Positions 31,801 through 39,982 of a stretch of DNA of 64,000 nt are shown here, piece by piece (within the stretch, counting starts at the first letter, position 1; each line of letters starts with the position of its first letter). This DNA comes from Streptomyces acidiscabies (GTDB lineage: Bacteria; Actinomycetota; Actinomycetes; Streptomycetales; Streptomycetaceae), in contig NZ_JAGJBY010000001.1 of the NCBI RefSeq assembly GCF_020010905.1, positions 4,546,001 to 4,610,000 on the forward strand, in the 5' to 3' direction. The notes below the pieces were generated by a model. The model made no database searches, was not told where the DNA came from, and saw nothing but the letters and a program-made list of their open reading frames with translations. A program made the position numbers and the translations under genes.

Positions 31801-33141
31801 ATGAACCACCCCCGCTTAGCAGCCGCCGCAACCGCAACCACCACCGCCACCCTCCTCGCCCTCACCCTCACCACAACCCCCGCCACCGCAACCCCCACCC
31901 CCGACCCGATTACCACCACCCTCAACCACTCCGCCCACCCCCTCCGCACCCCAGAACCAGGCGGCAACACCCAAGACCTCCACCCCCTGGACCAAGCGAT
32001 CGGCGACGCGCGGATCGTCGGTCTGGGCGAAGCCACCCACGGCTCGCACGACTTCTTCGCCCTCAAAGCCCGAGTCTTCCGCCACCTCGTCGAGAAACAG
32101 GGCTTCCGCACCTTCGCCCTGGAAACCCCCTGGAGCACCGGCCGCCGCCTGGACGCATACGTGGTCCACGGCCAGGGCAACCCGGAGCAGATCTTCAGGG
32201 AGGAGTTCCAGCGGGACTACAGCTGGTGGAACAACACCGACTACCTGGCCCTGGTCAAGTGGATGCGGACGTACAACATCCACCACCCCGACGACCCCGT
32301 ACGTTTCCTCGGCGACGACATCGCCTGGACGGGCCCCGAGGTGTACGACGAGGTCGAGCGGTACGTAGCCGAACACCGCCCGGAACTGAGCACGAGGCTC
32401 GCCGAGCTGTACGCGGGCCTGCGCCCGACCCGGCAGACGGGCGCGTACATCGAGGAGTACCTCGCCACCCCGTACGGGATACGCAAGGAACGCGCGGAAC
32501 GAACCGCCCAGGCGCTGAAGCTGATCAAGGAGAAACCGTCCGGCGCCGGATACGACATGGCCGTCCAGAACGCCACGGCCATCGACCGTACGGCGGGCCA
32601 GTACGCGTTCGAGTTCGAGCGCGGACAGCCGGAGATCTCGGCAGGGATGGGCTACCGCGACGAGGCGATGGCGGCGAACGTCGCGTGGTGGGCCCAGCAC
32701 ACCGGAACCAAGATCCTCCTGTCGGCGCACGACGCGCACATCGGGTACGTACCGGTGGACCCGGTCAACTACCCGAAGATGCAGGGCGCGTTCCTGAGGG
32801 ACCGCCTCGGGGACGGGTACGTCAGCGTCGGGGTGACGTTCGGACGCGGCTCGTTCATGGCCACTGACGCCGACGGGACGGCCGTCAGGCGGTGGACGGT
32901 CGGCCCGCCGGAGCCCGGCAGCAACGAGGCGACCCTCGACCGCGTCCGGTACCGGAACTACGTCCTGGACCTGCGCACCGTACGCGCGCCCGCGCGGGAG
33001 TGGCTCCGTACGGCACGCCCCACGCGCAGCATCGGCACGGCCTACCCGGACGAGGGCCCCTCGGACGTCGCCCTCGCCCGCGCGCACGACGTGCTGATCC
33101 ACCTCCACCGGGTGACAGCGGCCCGCCTGCGCGCGGAGTGA
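31801..33141 (+). CDS. Secreted erythromycin-esterase-like protein with a TTA codon
   Basis: 446 residues. An N-terminal signal region rich in Ala/Thr (residues about 10-35) precedes the erythromycin esterase fold: VGLGEATHGSHDFFALKARVFRHL carries the GExxHG active-site motif of Ere enzymes, followed by FALETPWSTGRRLDAY, FLGDDIAWTG, WWAQHTGTKILLSAHDAHIGYVP and VSVGVTFGRGSF. Homologues are widespread secreted esterases; few act on macrolides, so resistance should not be assumed. Codon 6 is TTA (31816-31818), which requires the bldA tRNA and would delay expression to development. ATG 31801 is adjacent to the hexamer tract. Confidence 0.88.
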   Translation: MNHPRLAAAATATTTATLLALTLTTTPATATPTPDPITTTLNHSAHPLRTPEPGGNTQDLHPLDQAIGDARIVGLGEATHGSHDFFALKARVFRHLVEKQGFRTFALETPWSTGRRLDAYVVHGQGNPEQIFREEFQRDYSWWNNTDYLALVKWMRTYNIHHPDDPVRFLGDDIAWTGPEVYDEVERYVAEHRPELSTRLAELYAGLRPTRQTGAYIEEYLATPYGIRKERAERTAQALKLIKEKPSGAGYDMAVQNATAIDRTAGQYAFEFERGQPEISAGMGYRDEAMAANVAWWAQHTGTKILLSAHDAHIGYVPVDPVNYPKMQGAFLRDRLGDGYVSVGVTFGRGSFMATDADGTAVRRWTVGPPEPGSNEATLDRVRYRNYVLDLRTVRAPAREWLRTARPTRSIGTAYPDEGPSDVALARAHDVLIHLHRVTAARLRAE

Positions 33142-33142
33142 G

Positions 33143-33637
33143 TCAGACGGCGAGCTTGTCCAGGAACCCCGCCAGCAGCCCTGTCGTACGGGCGATCTGC
33201 TCCTCCACGGTCAGGCTCTCCTCGAACCGGCTGCCCGAGTCGGGGACCTTGCGGCCCCGTACGTACAGCGAACAGGCGAGGTCCGTGCACATGTAGACGC
33301 CGACGGAGTTGCCCTCGCGGCCCGCCGCGCCGGCCTTGCGCGCGGTCATCAGGGAGACGCCGCCGCCCCGGTGGGTCGTGAGGCACAGGGAGCACATGCT
33401 GCGGTGCAGGAAGCCCCGCTGGGACGACGGGAAGCGCAGGGTCACGCCGACGAGGCGGCCCGCGTGTTCGGTGACCAGGTAGCTGCGGTCGGGCGCCCCG
33501 GGGTCGCGCCAGCCGAGGAAGTCGAGGTCGTCCCAGGGGCGTTCGTCCAGGTCACGCGGGATCGCGAGCCGCTTGGCCTCACCTTTTGAACAGTTCACGA
33601 AGGAGTTGCGGATCTCGTGCTCGGTGAGCGCGCGCAC
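33143..33637 (-). CDS. FBP-domain (treble-clef zinc finger) protein
   Basis: 164 residues. RALTEHEIRNSFVNCSKGEAKRLAIPRDLDERPWDDLDFLGWRDPG and RFPSSQRGFLHRSMCSLCLTTHRGGG match the FBP C-terminal domain, with paired cysteines CSLC and CTDLAC forming a zinc site. The domain resembles the treble-clef finger appended to EF-G-binding (fibronectin-binding) proteins, which suggests ribosome or EF-G contact. The GTG at 33637 follows GGAGG. It converges with the esterase (1 bp gap) and diverges from the DUF3626 gene across a perfect palindrome. Confidence 0.85.
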   Translation of the reverse strand: MRALTEHEIRNSFVNCSKGEAKRLAIPRDLDERPWDDLDFLGWRDPGAPDRSYLVTEHAGRLVGVTLRFPSSQRGFLHRSMCSLCLTTHRGGGVSLMTARKAGAAGREGNSVGVYMCTDLACSLYVRGRKVPDSGSRFEESLTVEEQIARTTGLLAGFLDKLAV

Positions 33638-33661
33638 GGTTAGCCTCCAGGGAGTTCGAAT

Positions 33662-33688
33662 CTTGAACCTAGTGATCCTAGGTTCAAG
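33662..33688. promoter_or_regulatory. Perfect 11-bp-arm palindrome between FBP and DUF3626 genes
   Basis: CTTGAACCTAG (33662-33672) and CTAGGTTCAAG (33678-33688) are exact inverted arms around TGATC. It occupies the centre of an 84-bp divergent promoter region and is AT-richer than its surroundings, the signature of a dimeric regulator's operator controlling both genes. Confidence 0.8.
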
Positions 33689-33721
33689 GCTAGAGTAAGC
33701 AGCCGTCGTCAGGAGGTTCCA

Positions 33722-34627
33722 GTGGATTTCGCGTCCCCGCGCGTGCGTGCCGCCATCGCCCATGTCACCACCCGCGCGTACGGGCCCGCTGTCTCGGTAA
33801 ACCTGCGGATCACCCTGAATTTCCATCCCGACCGCACGACACGCGGAGAACCGATTCTGCTGGCCCTCTCCCGGGACGGCGCCTACCACTCCCAGTTCGT
33901 CACCGGCTCCAGCAACGGCGGCCTCACCGCGCACCCCGGGGGCGACCGCTGGCGCTGGGAGAGCCGGATCTTCGGCGGCGCGTACGACGACGCCGCCCCG
34001 CACGAACGGCCCGTCTACGGCGCGCTCGACTTCCGCCGCCAGGTCGTCGGCGCCGCCCCGCGCTTCGGCTCCTCCCACTTCCGCCTCACCGCCGACGCGC
34101 TCGCCCGCTCGACGTTCTGCTATCCCGACAGCGCTGCCGAGCCAACCCATTTCGGTGTCGCCGCGTCTTCTTCTTTGATCGCCCTCGCCGAATCCGATGA
34201 ACAGGACGCCCTCAACGACTACATCGAGACCCAGGTGCACGGCGGAGTCGACCTCGCGCGGGACGTCGAGGCGGTCGTCCTGGACGCCTGCTATCGAGGT
34301 ACGCAGGTGGAGGCCGACGCCCGCCTCCTCCCGTGCCCCGTCGAATGGCACCCCGGCTACCGCCTCACCGTCGCGGAACTCCACGCCCACGCGGACTACC
34401 GGGGCGCCGAGTACGCCGCTCTGGGCGAGGAGATCGCGTCCGGCGGCCACATCGACCCCCGAGTGATCGGCGACGCGGCGCGCACGGGCCGGTACGAACT
34501 CCAGGATCTCAAGATGATCTGGCACACACTGGCCCGCTTCGGAGCACCGGAGGGAGCGGGAACGGCGCGAACGAAAACACCGACGACGGACACGGAACCG
34601 GCGGGCGCAGTGGCTCCCGGGTCGTGA
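33722..34627 (+). CDS. DUF3626 family protein
   Basis: 301 residues matching the DUF3626 pattern: RITLNFHPDRT, GAYHSQFVTGSSNGGLTAHPGGDRWRWE, IFGGAYDDAAPHERPVYGALDFRRQVVGAAPRFGSSHFRL and ARSTFCYPDSAAEPTHFGVA. The many conserved charged and aromatic residues suggest an enzyme, but no reaction is established for the family. It starts at a GTG (33722) after AGGAGG. The last ~25 residues are Thr/Ala/Pro-rich. It shares a palindrome-bearing promoter region with the FBP gene, and immediately downstream begins the 16-bp minisatellite. Confidence 0.85.
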   Translation: MDFASPRVRAAIAHVTTRAYGPAVSVNLRITLNFHPDRTTRGEPILLALSRDGAYHSQFVTGSSNGGLTAHPGGDRWRWESRIFGGAYDDAAPHERPVYGALDFRRQVVGAAPRFGSSHFRLTADALARSTFCYPDSAAEPTHFGVAASSSLIALAESDEQDALNDYIETQVHGGVDLARDVEAVVLDACYRGTQVEADARLLPCPVEWHPGYRLTVAELHAHADYRGAEYAALGEEIASGGHIDPRVIGDAARTGRYELQDLKMIWHTLARFGAPEGAGTARTKTPTTDTEPAGAVAPGS

Positions 34628-34660
34628 GGCGGCGAACGCCCTGAGACGGCGAACCTACTG

Positions 34661-35325
34661 CGGAGGCCCGCACCCGCGGAGGCTCGCTCGCCGTGGCGCG
34701 CGTTTGCCGTGGCGGCCACCTGCTGAGGCCCGTGTGCATTGAGGTCGGCACCGCCGGGCCCCGCACTCGCCGGGGCCTGTGCCGGCTAAGACCCGCACCC
34801 GCCGGGGCCCGTGCCTGCCAAGCTCCGCATCCGCCGTGGCCCGCGTTTGCCGTGGCGGCCACCTGCTGAGGCCTGTGCGTATTGAGGTCGGCACCGCCGG
34901 GCCCTGCACCTGTCGGGGCCCGTGTCGGCTAAGACCCGCACCCGCCGGGGCCCGTGCCTGCCAAGCTCCGCATCCGCCGTGGCCCGCGTTTGCCATGGCG
35001 GCCACCTGCTGAGGCCTGTGCGTATTGAGGTCGGCACCGCCGGGCCCTGCACCCGCCGGGGCCCGTGTCGGCTAAGACCCACACCCGCCGAGGCCCCTGC
35101 CTGCCAAGCCCCGCATCCGCCGAGGCTCGTGCTCGCCATAGTCGCCACCCGCCGAGGCCCGTGTGCACCGAGGCCGGCCCCGCCAAGCCCCGCACTCGCC
35201 AAGCCCCGTGCTGGCTGCGGCCCGCATCCGCCGAAACCCGCGCCGGCTAAGACCCGTACCCGCCAAGCCCCGTACCCGCCGAAACCCGCCCCGCCTAAGA
35301 CCCACGCTCGCCAAGCCCCACCCGT
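34661..35325. repeat. 16-bp minisatellite with 143-bp higher-order units
   Basis: Roughly 41 degenerate monomers of consensus RAGGCCCGYRCCYGCC fill this gap. Between about 34690 and 35100 they are organised in a nine-monomer block of 143 bp (eight of 16 bp, one of 15 bp): AAGACCCGCACCCGCC starts at 34788, 34931 and, slightly changed, 35074; CGTTTGCC at 34701, 34844 and 34987. Adjacent blocks are nearly identical while neighbouring monomers are not, so whole blocks were duplicated. Neither 16 nor 143 is a multiple of three, so it is not coding. The remaining DNA to 35428 is C-rich and shows nothing else. Confidence 0.92.
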
Positions 35326-35428
35326 CCTCGCCCCCTCCCCCTCGGCGCCTCAACCCCGCACGCCCGAGATCCGCCCCGCCCCCTTCCCGCCTCCTCCCCT
35401 GCGCCACCCTCCGCGCCCTCCCCACCCC

Positions 35429-36067
35429 CTAAACCCCCCTCCCCACCGGCGGCCACACCCCCGCCGCCAACACCCCCTCCGCATAAGCCCGAGCCACCAG
35501 CTCCGTACGATTCGCCGCCCCCCACCGCGCCGACAGCCGCCGCAGGTGATAGCTCACCCCGTCCGGCGTCAGCCCCGTCTCCCGCGCCGCGCGTGCCGTG
35601 GTCGCGCCCCCGGCGAGCAGCGCGAGGATGCGGGCCTCGACGGGGGTCACCGCCTCGGAGGGGGCCGTGCACGCGGGTGTCTCCTCGCCGAGGACCCGCA
35701 GCATGACCAGCAGCGCCGGGGTCATGCCGACGCCGTCGCTGACGGGGTCGGCGGTGAGTTCGCCGTGCCGGATCCGGCCGCCGGGCGCGTCCCACCGTAC
35801 GGAGACCTGGTAGCGGGACCGGTGCCGCAGGCGCAGCGCCTGGGCGATGCGTTCGACCTGTACCGCCTCGACGGGCCGGAACAGGTCGAGTACGCCCAGC
35901 CCCTTCACCCGCCCCGGCGTGGACCCGCACTCGGCGGCCATCGCCGGATTCGCGAGCAGCACGGCGCCGTACACGTCGCACACGGCGACCGGGGCGGACA
36001 CCCGGTCGAAGAGGGTGAGCGCACGGTTGCGCCAGACGACGGCGGCGTCAGCGTCCGGTTCTCGCAT
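35429..36067 (-). CDS. PAS-domain LuxR-type transcriptional regulator
   Basis: 212 residues. Residues about 15-120 resemble a PAS sensor (NRALTLFDRVSAPVAVCDVYGAVLLANPAMAAE). The C-terminus is a LuxR-type helix-turn-helix, VTPVEARILALLAGGATTARAARETGLTPDGVSYHLRRLSARWG, with a Y-H-L recognition helix. No receiver domain is present, so it senses a ligand or redox signal directly. The ATG at 36067 is chosen over an upstream in-frame ATG because it follows a GGGGG site and starts the PAS-like part cleanly. It lies 10 bp after the HD gene, likely co-transcribed. Confidence 0.85.
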   Translation of the reverse strand: MREPDADAAVVWRNRALTLFDRVSAPVAVCDVYGAVLLANPAMAAECGSTPGRVKGLGVLDLFRPVEAVQVERIAQALRLRHRSRYQVSVRWDAPGGRIRHGELTADPVSDGVGMTPALLVMLRVLGEETPACTAPSEAVTPVEARILALLAGGATTARAARETGLTPDGVSYHLRRLSARWGAANRTELVARAYAEGVLAAGVWPPVGRGV

Positions 36068-36077
36068 GCAACGCCCC

Positions 36078-36665
36078 CTATCGACCGGCGTGAACGGGGT
36101 GCGCGGCCTGCCACGCGAGGCGGGCGTCGGCACTCTCGCCGATGCGGGTCAGGGTCTCGTCCAGGTTGAGGAAGACCTCCCAGACGGGCCGCCCGGACGC
36201 GCGGGAGAGTTCGGCGACGACGAGGTCCTCCAGGTCGGTGACGCGCTTGTTCTTCCAGATCTTGTCGGCGAGGCTCACGAGGAGGTCCTCGGGATCGGCC
36301 TCGGGGGACTGCCAGGACGCGTGCGTACCGGCGAACCGGGCGAGCGGGGCGGGGACTTGACGCGCCAGCAGCAACTCCCGCCCCGCCTCCTCGTGTTGAG
36401 CCCCGGGCCCGGACAGCTCGGCGGGATGCAGGGCCTTGCCGATGTCGTGCGTCGCGGCCCCGAACAGCACCGCCTCCCGGTCCACGGCGAGCCCGAACCC
36501 GGCGACGACGTCGAGGAGTTGGGCCGCGACGTCGTGCACCAGCCGCAGATGGGCGACCAGCCTCGGCGGCGCCGACACGGCCGTCAGCAGCTCGACGGCT
36601 CGCGCGGGCAGCGGACGCAACGGGGGATCGGTGGTCTCGTCGAGCGCGATCACGGAGACAGACAT
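36078..36665 (-). CDS. HD-domain phosphohydrolase
   Basis: 195 residues. HLRLVHDVAAQLLDVV and FGAATHDIGKALHP supply the H...HD residues of the HD metal-dependent phosphohydrolase superfamily, with GTHASW and LLVSLADKIWKNKR completing the site. The size is that of a minimal HD domain, as in nucleotidases or tRNA-type phosphodiesterases; substrate unknown. It is divergent from the CYP102 fusion gene, and upstream of the PAS-LuxR gene in the same operon. Confidence 0.88.
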   Translation of the reverse strand: MSVSVIALDETTDPPLRPLPARAVELLTAVSAPPRLVAHLRLVHDVAAQLLDVVAGFGLAVDREAVLFGAATHDIGKALHPAELSGPGAQHEEAGRELLLARQVPAPLARFAGTHASWQSPEADPEDLLVSLADKIWKNKRVTDLEDLVVAELSRASGRPVWEVFLNLDETLTRIGESADARLAWQAAHPVHAGR

Positions 36666-36724
36666 CCGATCAGCCTAGCCGTGAGCCTCGAACACGCTTT
36701 GCACAAGGGCCATTGCGAATTCTT

Positions 36725-36744
36725 GACTGCACGATCGTGTAGTC
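36725..36744. promoter_or_regulatory. Near-perfect 20-bp palindrome upstream of the CYP102 fusion
   Basis: GACTGCACGATCGTGTAGTC is symmetric except for one base pair, with the core CACGATCGTG perfect. It lies in the 156-bp divergent region between the HD gene and the CYP102 gene, 78 bp upstream of the latter's start. Size and symmetry fit a TetR-family operator; no TetR gene adjoins it, so the regulator acts from elsewhere, for example 25992 or 59717. Confidence 0.65.
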
Positions 36745-36821
36745 CTCCCGCCCGGCCCGCCCCCGCCCGTGCACAACGCTGGACGACGTACCCGCCGTCC
36801 AGCGAGAGGAAGCCGAGCGCC

Positions 36822-39800
36822 ATGTCCCCCACCGCGCCGCAAGCAGAACTCACGTCCGTCCCCGTCGTCGACATCAGCGCCACCGGACCCGGCCGCACGC
36901 CGATCCAGCAGGTGATGGGCCTCATGCGGGAGCACGGGCCGGTCCTGGTACGGCGGTTGCACGGGCGGGACACCCTCTTCGTCGCGGACCTGGACCTGGT
37001 GACCGAGCTGGCGGACGAGCGCCGCTTCGCCAAGTACGTCGGCCCGGCCCTGGAGAACGTCCGGGAACTCACCTCCGACGGCCTGTTCACCGCGTACAAC
37101 GACGAGCCCAACTGGGCGAAGGCGCACGACATCCTGATGCCCGCGTTCGCGCTCGGCTCGATGCACACCTATCACCCCGTGATGCTGAAGGTGGCCCGCC
37201 GCCTCATCGACTCCTGGGACGGCGCGGCCCGCGCCGGGCGGCCGGTGAACGTGCCGGACGACATGACCCGCATGACGCTGGACACCATCGGACTCGCCGG
37301 ATTCGCCTACGACTTCGGCTCCTTCGAACGCCCCGAACCGCACCCCTTCGTCGAGGCGATGGTCCGCGGCCTGGAGTGGAGCATGACCCGCCTCGCCCGC
37401 GTCCCCGGCGGTGACTACGCGGCTGCCGACGCCGCGTTCCGCGCCGACGCCGACTATCTCGCGCGGGTCGTCGACGAGGTCATCGCCGCCCGCACCGGCA
37501 CCGACCAGTCGGCCGCCACCGACCTCCTCGGCCTCATGCTCACCACCGTCCACCCGTCCGACGGCACCACCCTCGACCACGCGAACATCCGCAACCAGGT
37601 CATCACGTTCCTCATAGCCGGACACGAAACCACCTCCGGTTCCTTGTCGTTCGCCCTCTACTACCTCGCCAAGCACCCCGAGGTCCTGAACCTCGTACGC
37701 CGCGAGGTCGACGCCCTGTGGGGCGACCAGGCGGACCCGGAGCCGACGTACGACGAGGTCGGACGGCTCACCTACACACGCCAAGTCCTCAACGAGGCCC
37801 TGCGGTTGTGGCCGACGGCCGCCGCGTCCAGCAGGCAGGCGCTGGAGGACACGCTGCTCGGCGGACGGATCCCGCTGCGCGCCGGACAGGGGGTGAGTGT
37901 CCTCGCGCCGATGCTGCACCGGCAGCCCGTGTGGGGCGACAACCCCGAGCTGTTCGACCCGGAGCGGTTCACCCCGGCGGCGGAGGCGGCCCGCTCGCCG
38001 TACGCCTTCAAACCGTTCGGCACCGGTGAACGCGCCTGTATCGGACGGCAGTTCGCGCTCCACGAGGCGACGATGCTCCTGGCGATGCTGGTCCACCGCT
38101 ACCGCCTCCACGACCACGCCGACTACCGGCTCACCATCAAGGAGACCCTCACCCTCAAGCCCGACGGCTTCACCCTCACCCTCACCCCGCGCACCCCCGC
38201 CGACCGAACGCACGCCCCCCTCCCGGGAGTCACGGCCACCGAACCGGCCCGCACGGACACCGCGACCCTCCCCGCCCGCGTCCTCCCTGGCACCTCCGCG
38301 CTCTTCCTGCACGGCAGCAACTACGGCACCTGCCGCGACTTCGCCGCCCAACTCGCCGACGAGGCAAGCGACATCGGCTGTACGACACGGACGGCACCCC
38401 TCGACGCGTACGCCGACGGCCTGCCCACCGACCGCCCCGTCGTCATCGCCGCCGCCTCCTACAACGGCCGCCCCACCGACGACGCCACCGCCTTCGCCGC
38501 CTGGCTGGAGGAGGACCACGACCTCACCGGCGTCACCTACGCCGTCCTCGGCGTCGGCGACCGCAACTGGGCCGCCACCTACCAGCACGTCCCGACCCGC
38601 ATCGACGAGCGCCTCGCCGAACTCGGCGCGACCCGCCTCACCGACCGCACGGCGGCCGACGCCTCCGGCGATCTCACCGGCACCGTACGGGAGTTCACCC
38701 GCACCCTGCGCACCGCACTGCTTGAGCGCTACGGCGATCCCGAGGCGACCTCGGCGGACAGCGAGACCCCGGGGAACGCCTACACCGTCCGCGTCCTGAC
38801 CGGCGGCCCCCTCGACACCCTCGCCGAACGCCACGGCCTGGTCCCGATGACGGTCACCGAGGCGCACGACCTCACCGACCCCGGCCACCCGCGCCGCAAG
38901 TGCTTCCTGCGCGTCGCCCTCCCCGAGGGCACCACGTACCGCACGGCCGACCACCTCACCGTCCTCCCCGCCAACTCCCCGGCGCTGGTGGACCGTACGC
39001 TCACCGCCCTCGGCCTCGACCCGGACACCCTCCTCGACGTCCGCCCCACCCGCCGCGACGGCCTCGCCGTCGACCGCCCGGTGACGGCGCGTCAACTCCT
39101 CACCCACTACGTCGAGTTGCAGGACCGCCCGACCGCCGCCCAGCGCGCCGCGCTCGCCGCAGCCAACCCCTGCCCGCCCGAACGAGCCGCCCTCGTCGCC
39201 CTCACCGACGACGACCCGCGCACCCTGACCGAGCTGATCGAGGCGAACCCGGCGCTGCGCGGAGTCCTCGACTGGCCGGGGCTCCTCGATCTGCTCACGC
39301 CGTTGCGCCCCCGCCACTACTCCATCTCCTCCTCGCCCGCCACCGACCCCGGCCACGTCGACCTGATGGTCTCCCTCCTCGACGCCCCCGCCCGCTCGGG
39401 CAACGGCCGCTACCGGGGCACCGGTTCGGGCCACCTCGCCGGTCTCGCCCCCGGCGACACCGTGTACGCCCGTATCCAGCCCTGCCGCGAGGCCTTCCGC
39501 ATCGACCACACCACCCCCGTGATCATGGTCGCGGCCGGTACCGGCCTCGCCCCCTTCCGCGGCGCGATCGCCGACCGCGTCAACGCGACCGGACAACTCC
39601 CGCCCGCCCTCTGCTACTTCGGCTGCGACGCCCCCGACGCCGACTACCTGCACGCCGAGGAACTCAACGCCGCCAGCGCCGCCGGAGCCGTCTCGATCCG
39701 GCCCGCCTTCAGCGCCGGACCCGACGGCCGGTTCGTCCAGCACCGGATCGCCGCCGAGGGCGAGGAGGTCTGGAAGCTGCTGACCGAAGGCGCTCGCGTC

Positions 39801-39965
39801 TACGTCTGCGGCGACGGGTCGCGCATGGCTCCCGGAGTGCGGGACGCGTTCCGTACGCTGTACCGGGATCACACGCCGGACGCCGACGAGGCGGCGGCCG
39901 AGACCTGGCTCAACGAGCTGATGGTGAACGGGCGTTACGTCGAGGACGTGTACGCCGCGAACTGA
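36822..39965 (+). CDS. Self-sufficient CYP102 P450-NADPH reductase fusion
   Basis: 1047 residues, almost the length of P450 BM3 (1049). The heme domain (to about 470) has SDGLFTAYNDEPNWAKAHD, AGHETTSGSLSFALYYL (about 265-281), EALRLWPTAAASSRQA and FGTGERACIGRQFA with Cys406 as heme ligand. A linker leads to an FMN flavodoxin-like domain (GSNYGTCRDFAAQLAD, SYNGRPTDD, VLGVGDRNW), then FAD/NADPH domains (HYSISSSP, VAAGTGLAPFRG, VYVCGDGSRMA, EDVYAAN at the end). Expected to hydroxylate long-chain fatty acids with NADPH and O2. ATG 36822. Confidence 0.95.
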   Translation: MSPTAPQAELTSVPVVDISATGPGRTPIQQVMGLMREHGPVLVRRLHGRDTLFVADLDLVTELADERRFAKYVGPALENVRELTSDGLFTAYNDEPNWAKAHDILMPAFALGSMHTYHPVMLKVARRLIDSWDGAARAGRPVNVPDDMTRMTLDTIGLAGFAYDFGSFERPEPHPFVEAMVRGLEWSMTRLARVPGGDYAAADAAFRADADYLARVVDEVIAARTGTDQSAATDLLGLMLTTVHPSDGTTLDHANIRNQVITFLIAGHETTSGSLSFALYYLAKHPEVLNLVRREVDALWGDQADPEPTYDEVGRLTYTRQVLNEALRLWPTAAASSRQALEDTLLGGRIPLRAGQGVSVLAPMLHRQPVWGDNPELFDPERFTPAAEAARSPYAFKPFGTGERACIGRQFALHEATMLLAMLVHRYRLHDHADYRLTIKETLTLKPDGFTLTLTPRTPADRTHAPLPGVTATEPARTDTATLPARVLPGTSALFLHGSNYGTCRDFAAQLADEASDIGCTTRTAPLDAYADGLPTDRPVVIAAASYNGRPTDDATAFAAWLEEDHDLTGVTYAVLGVGDRNWAATYQHVPTRIDERLAELGATRLTDRTAADASGDLTGTVREFTRTLRTALLERYGDPEATSADSETPGNAYTVRVLTGGPLDTLAERHGLVPMTVTEAHDLTDPGHPRRKCFLRVALPEGTTYRTADHLTVLPANSPALVDRTLTALGLDPDTLLDVRPTRRDGLAVDRPVTARQLLTHYVELQDRPTAAQRAALAAANPCPPERAALVALTDDDPRTLTELIEANPALRGVLDWPGLLDLLTPLRPRHYSISSSPATDPGHVDLMVSLLDAPARSGNGRYRGTGSGHLAGLAPGDTVYARIQPCREAFRIDHTTPVIMVAAGTGLAPFRGAIADRVNATGQLPPALCYFGCDAPDADYLHAEELNAASAAGAVSIRPAFSAGPDGRFVQHRIAAEGEEVWKLLTEGARVYVCGDGSRMAPGVRDAFRTLYRDHTPDADEAAAETWLNELMVNGRYVEDVYAAN

Positions 39966-39982
39966 CCGGAAGGGCGCGGGGG

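Noticed and set aside
31801..33141. Calling the esterase-like gene a macrolide resistance gene
   Set aside because: The Ere fold is present, but many secreted actinobacterial homologues have unknown substrates, and the signal peptide and lack of resistance neighbours argue against an automatic resistance label.
34661..35325. The minisatellite considered as a CRISPR array
   Set aside because: There are no unique spacers between identical repeats, no palindromic repeat and no cas genes; it is a continuous degenerate tandem array.
36675..39872. A 1065-codon open frame on the minus strand opposite the CYP102 fusion gene
   Set aside because: It mirrors the third-position bias of the plus-strand gene, has a low-complexity Gly/Val/Glu/Arg composition and no recognisable domain; the P450-reductase reading explains the region fully.
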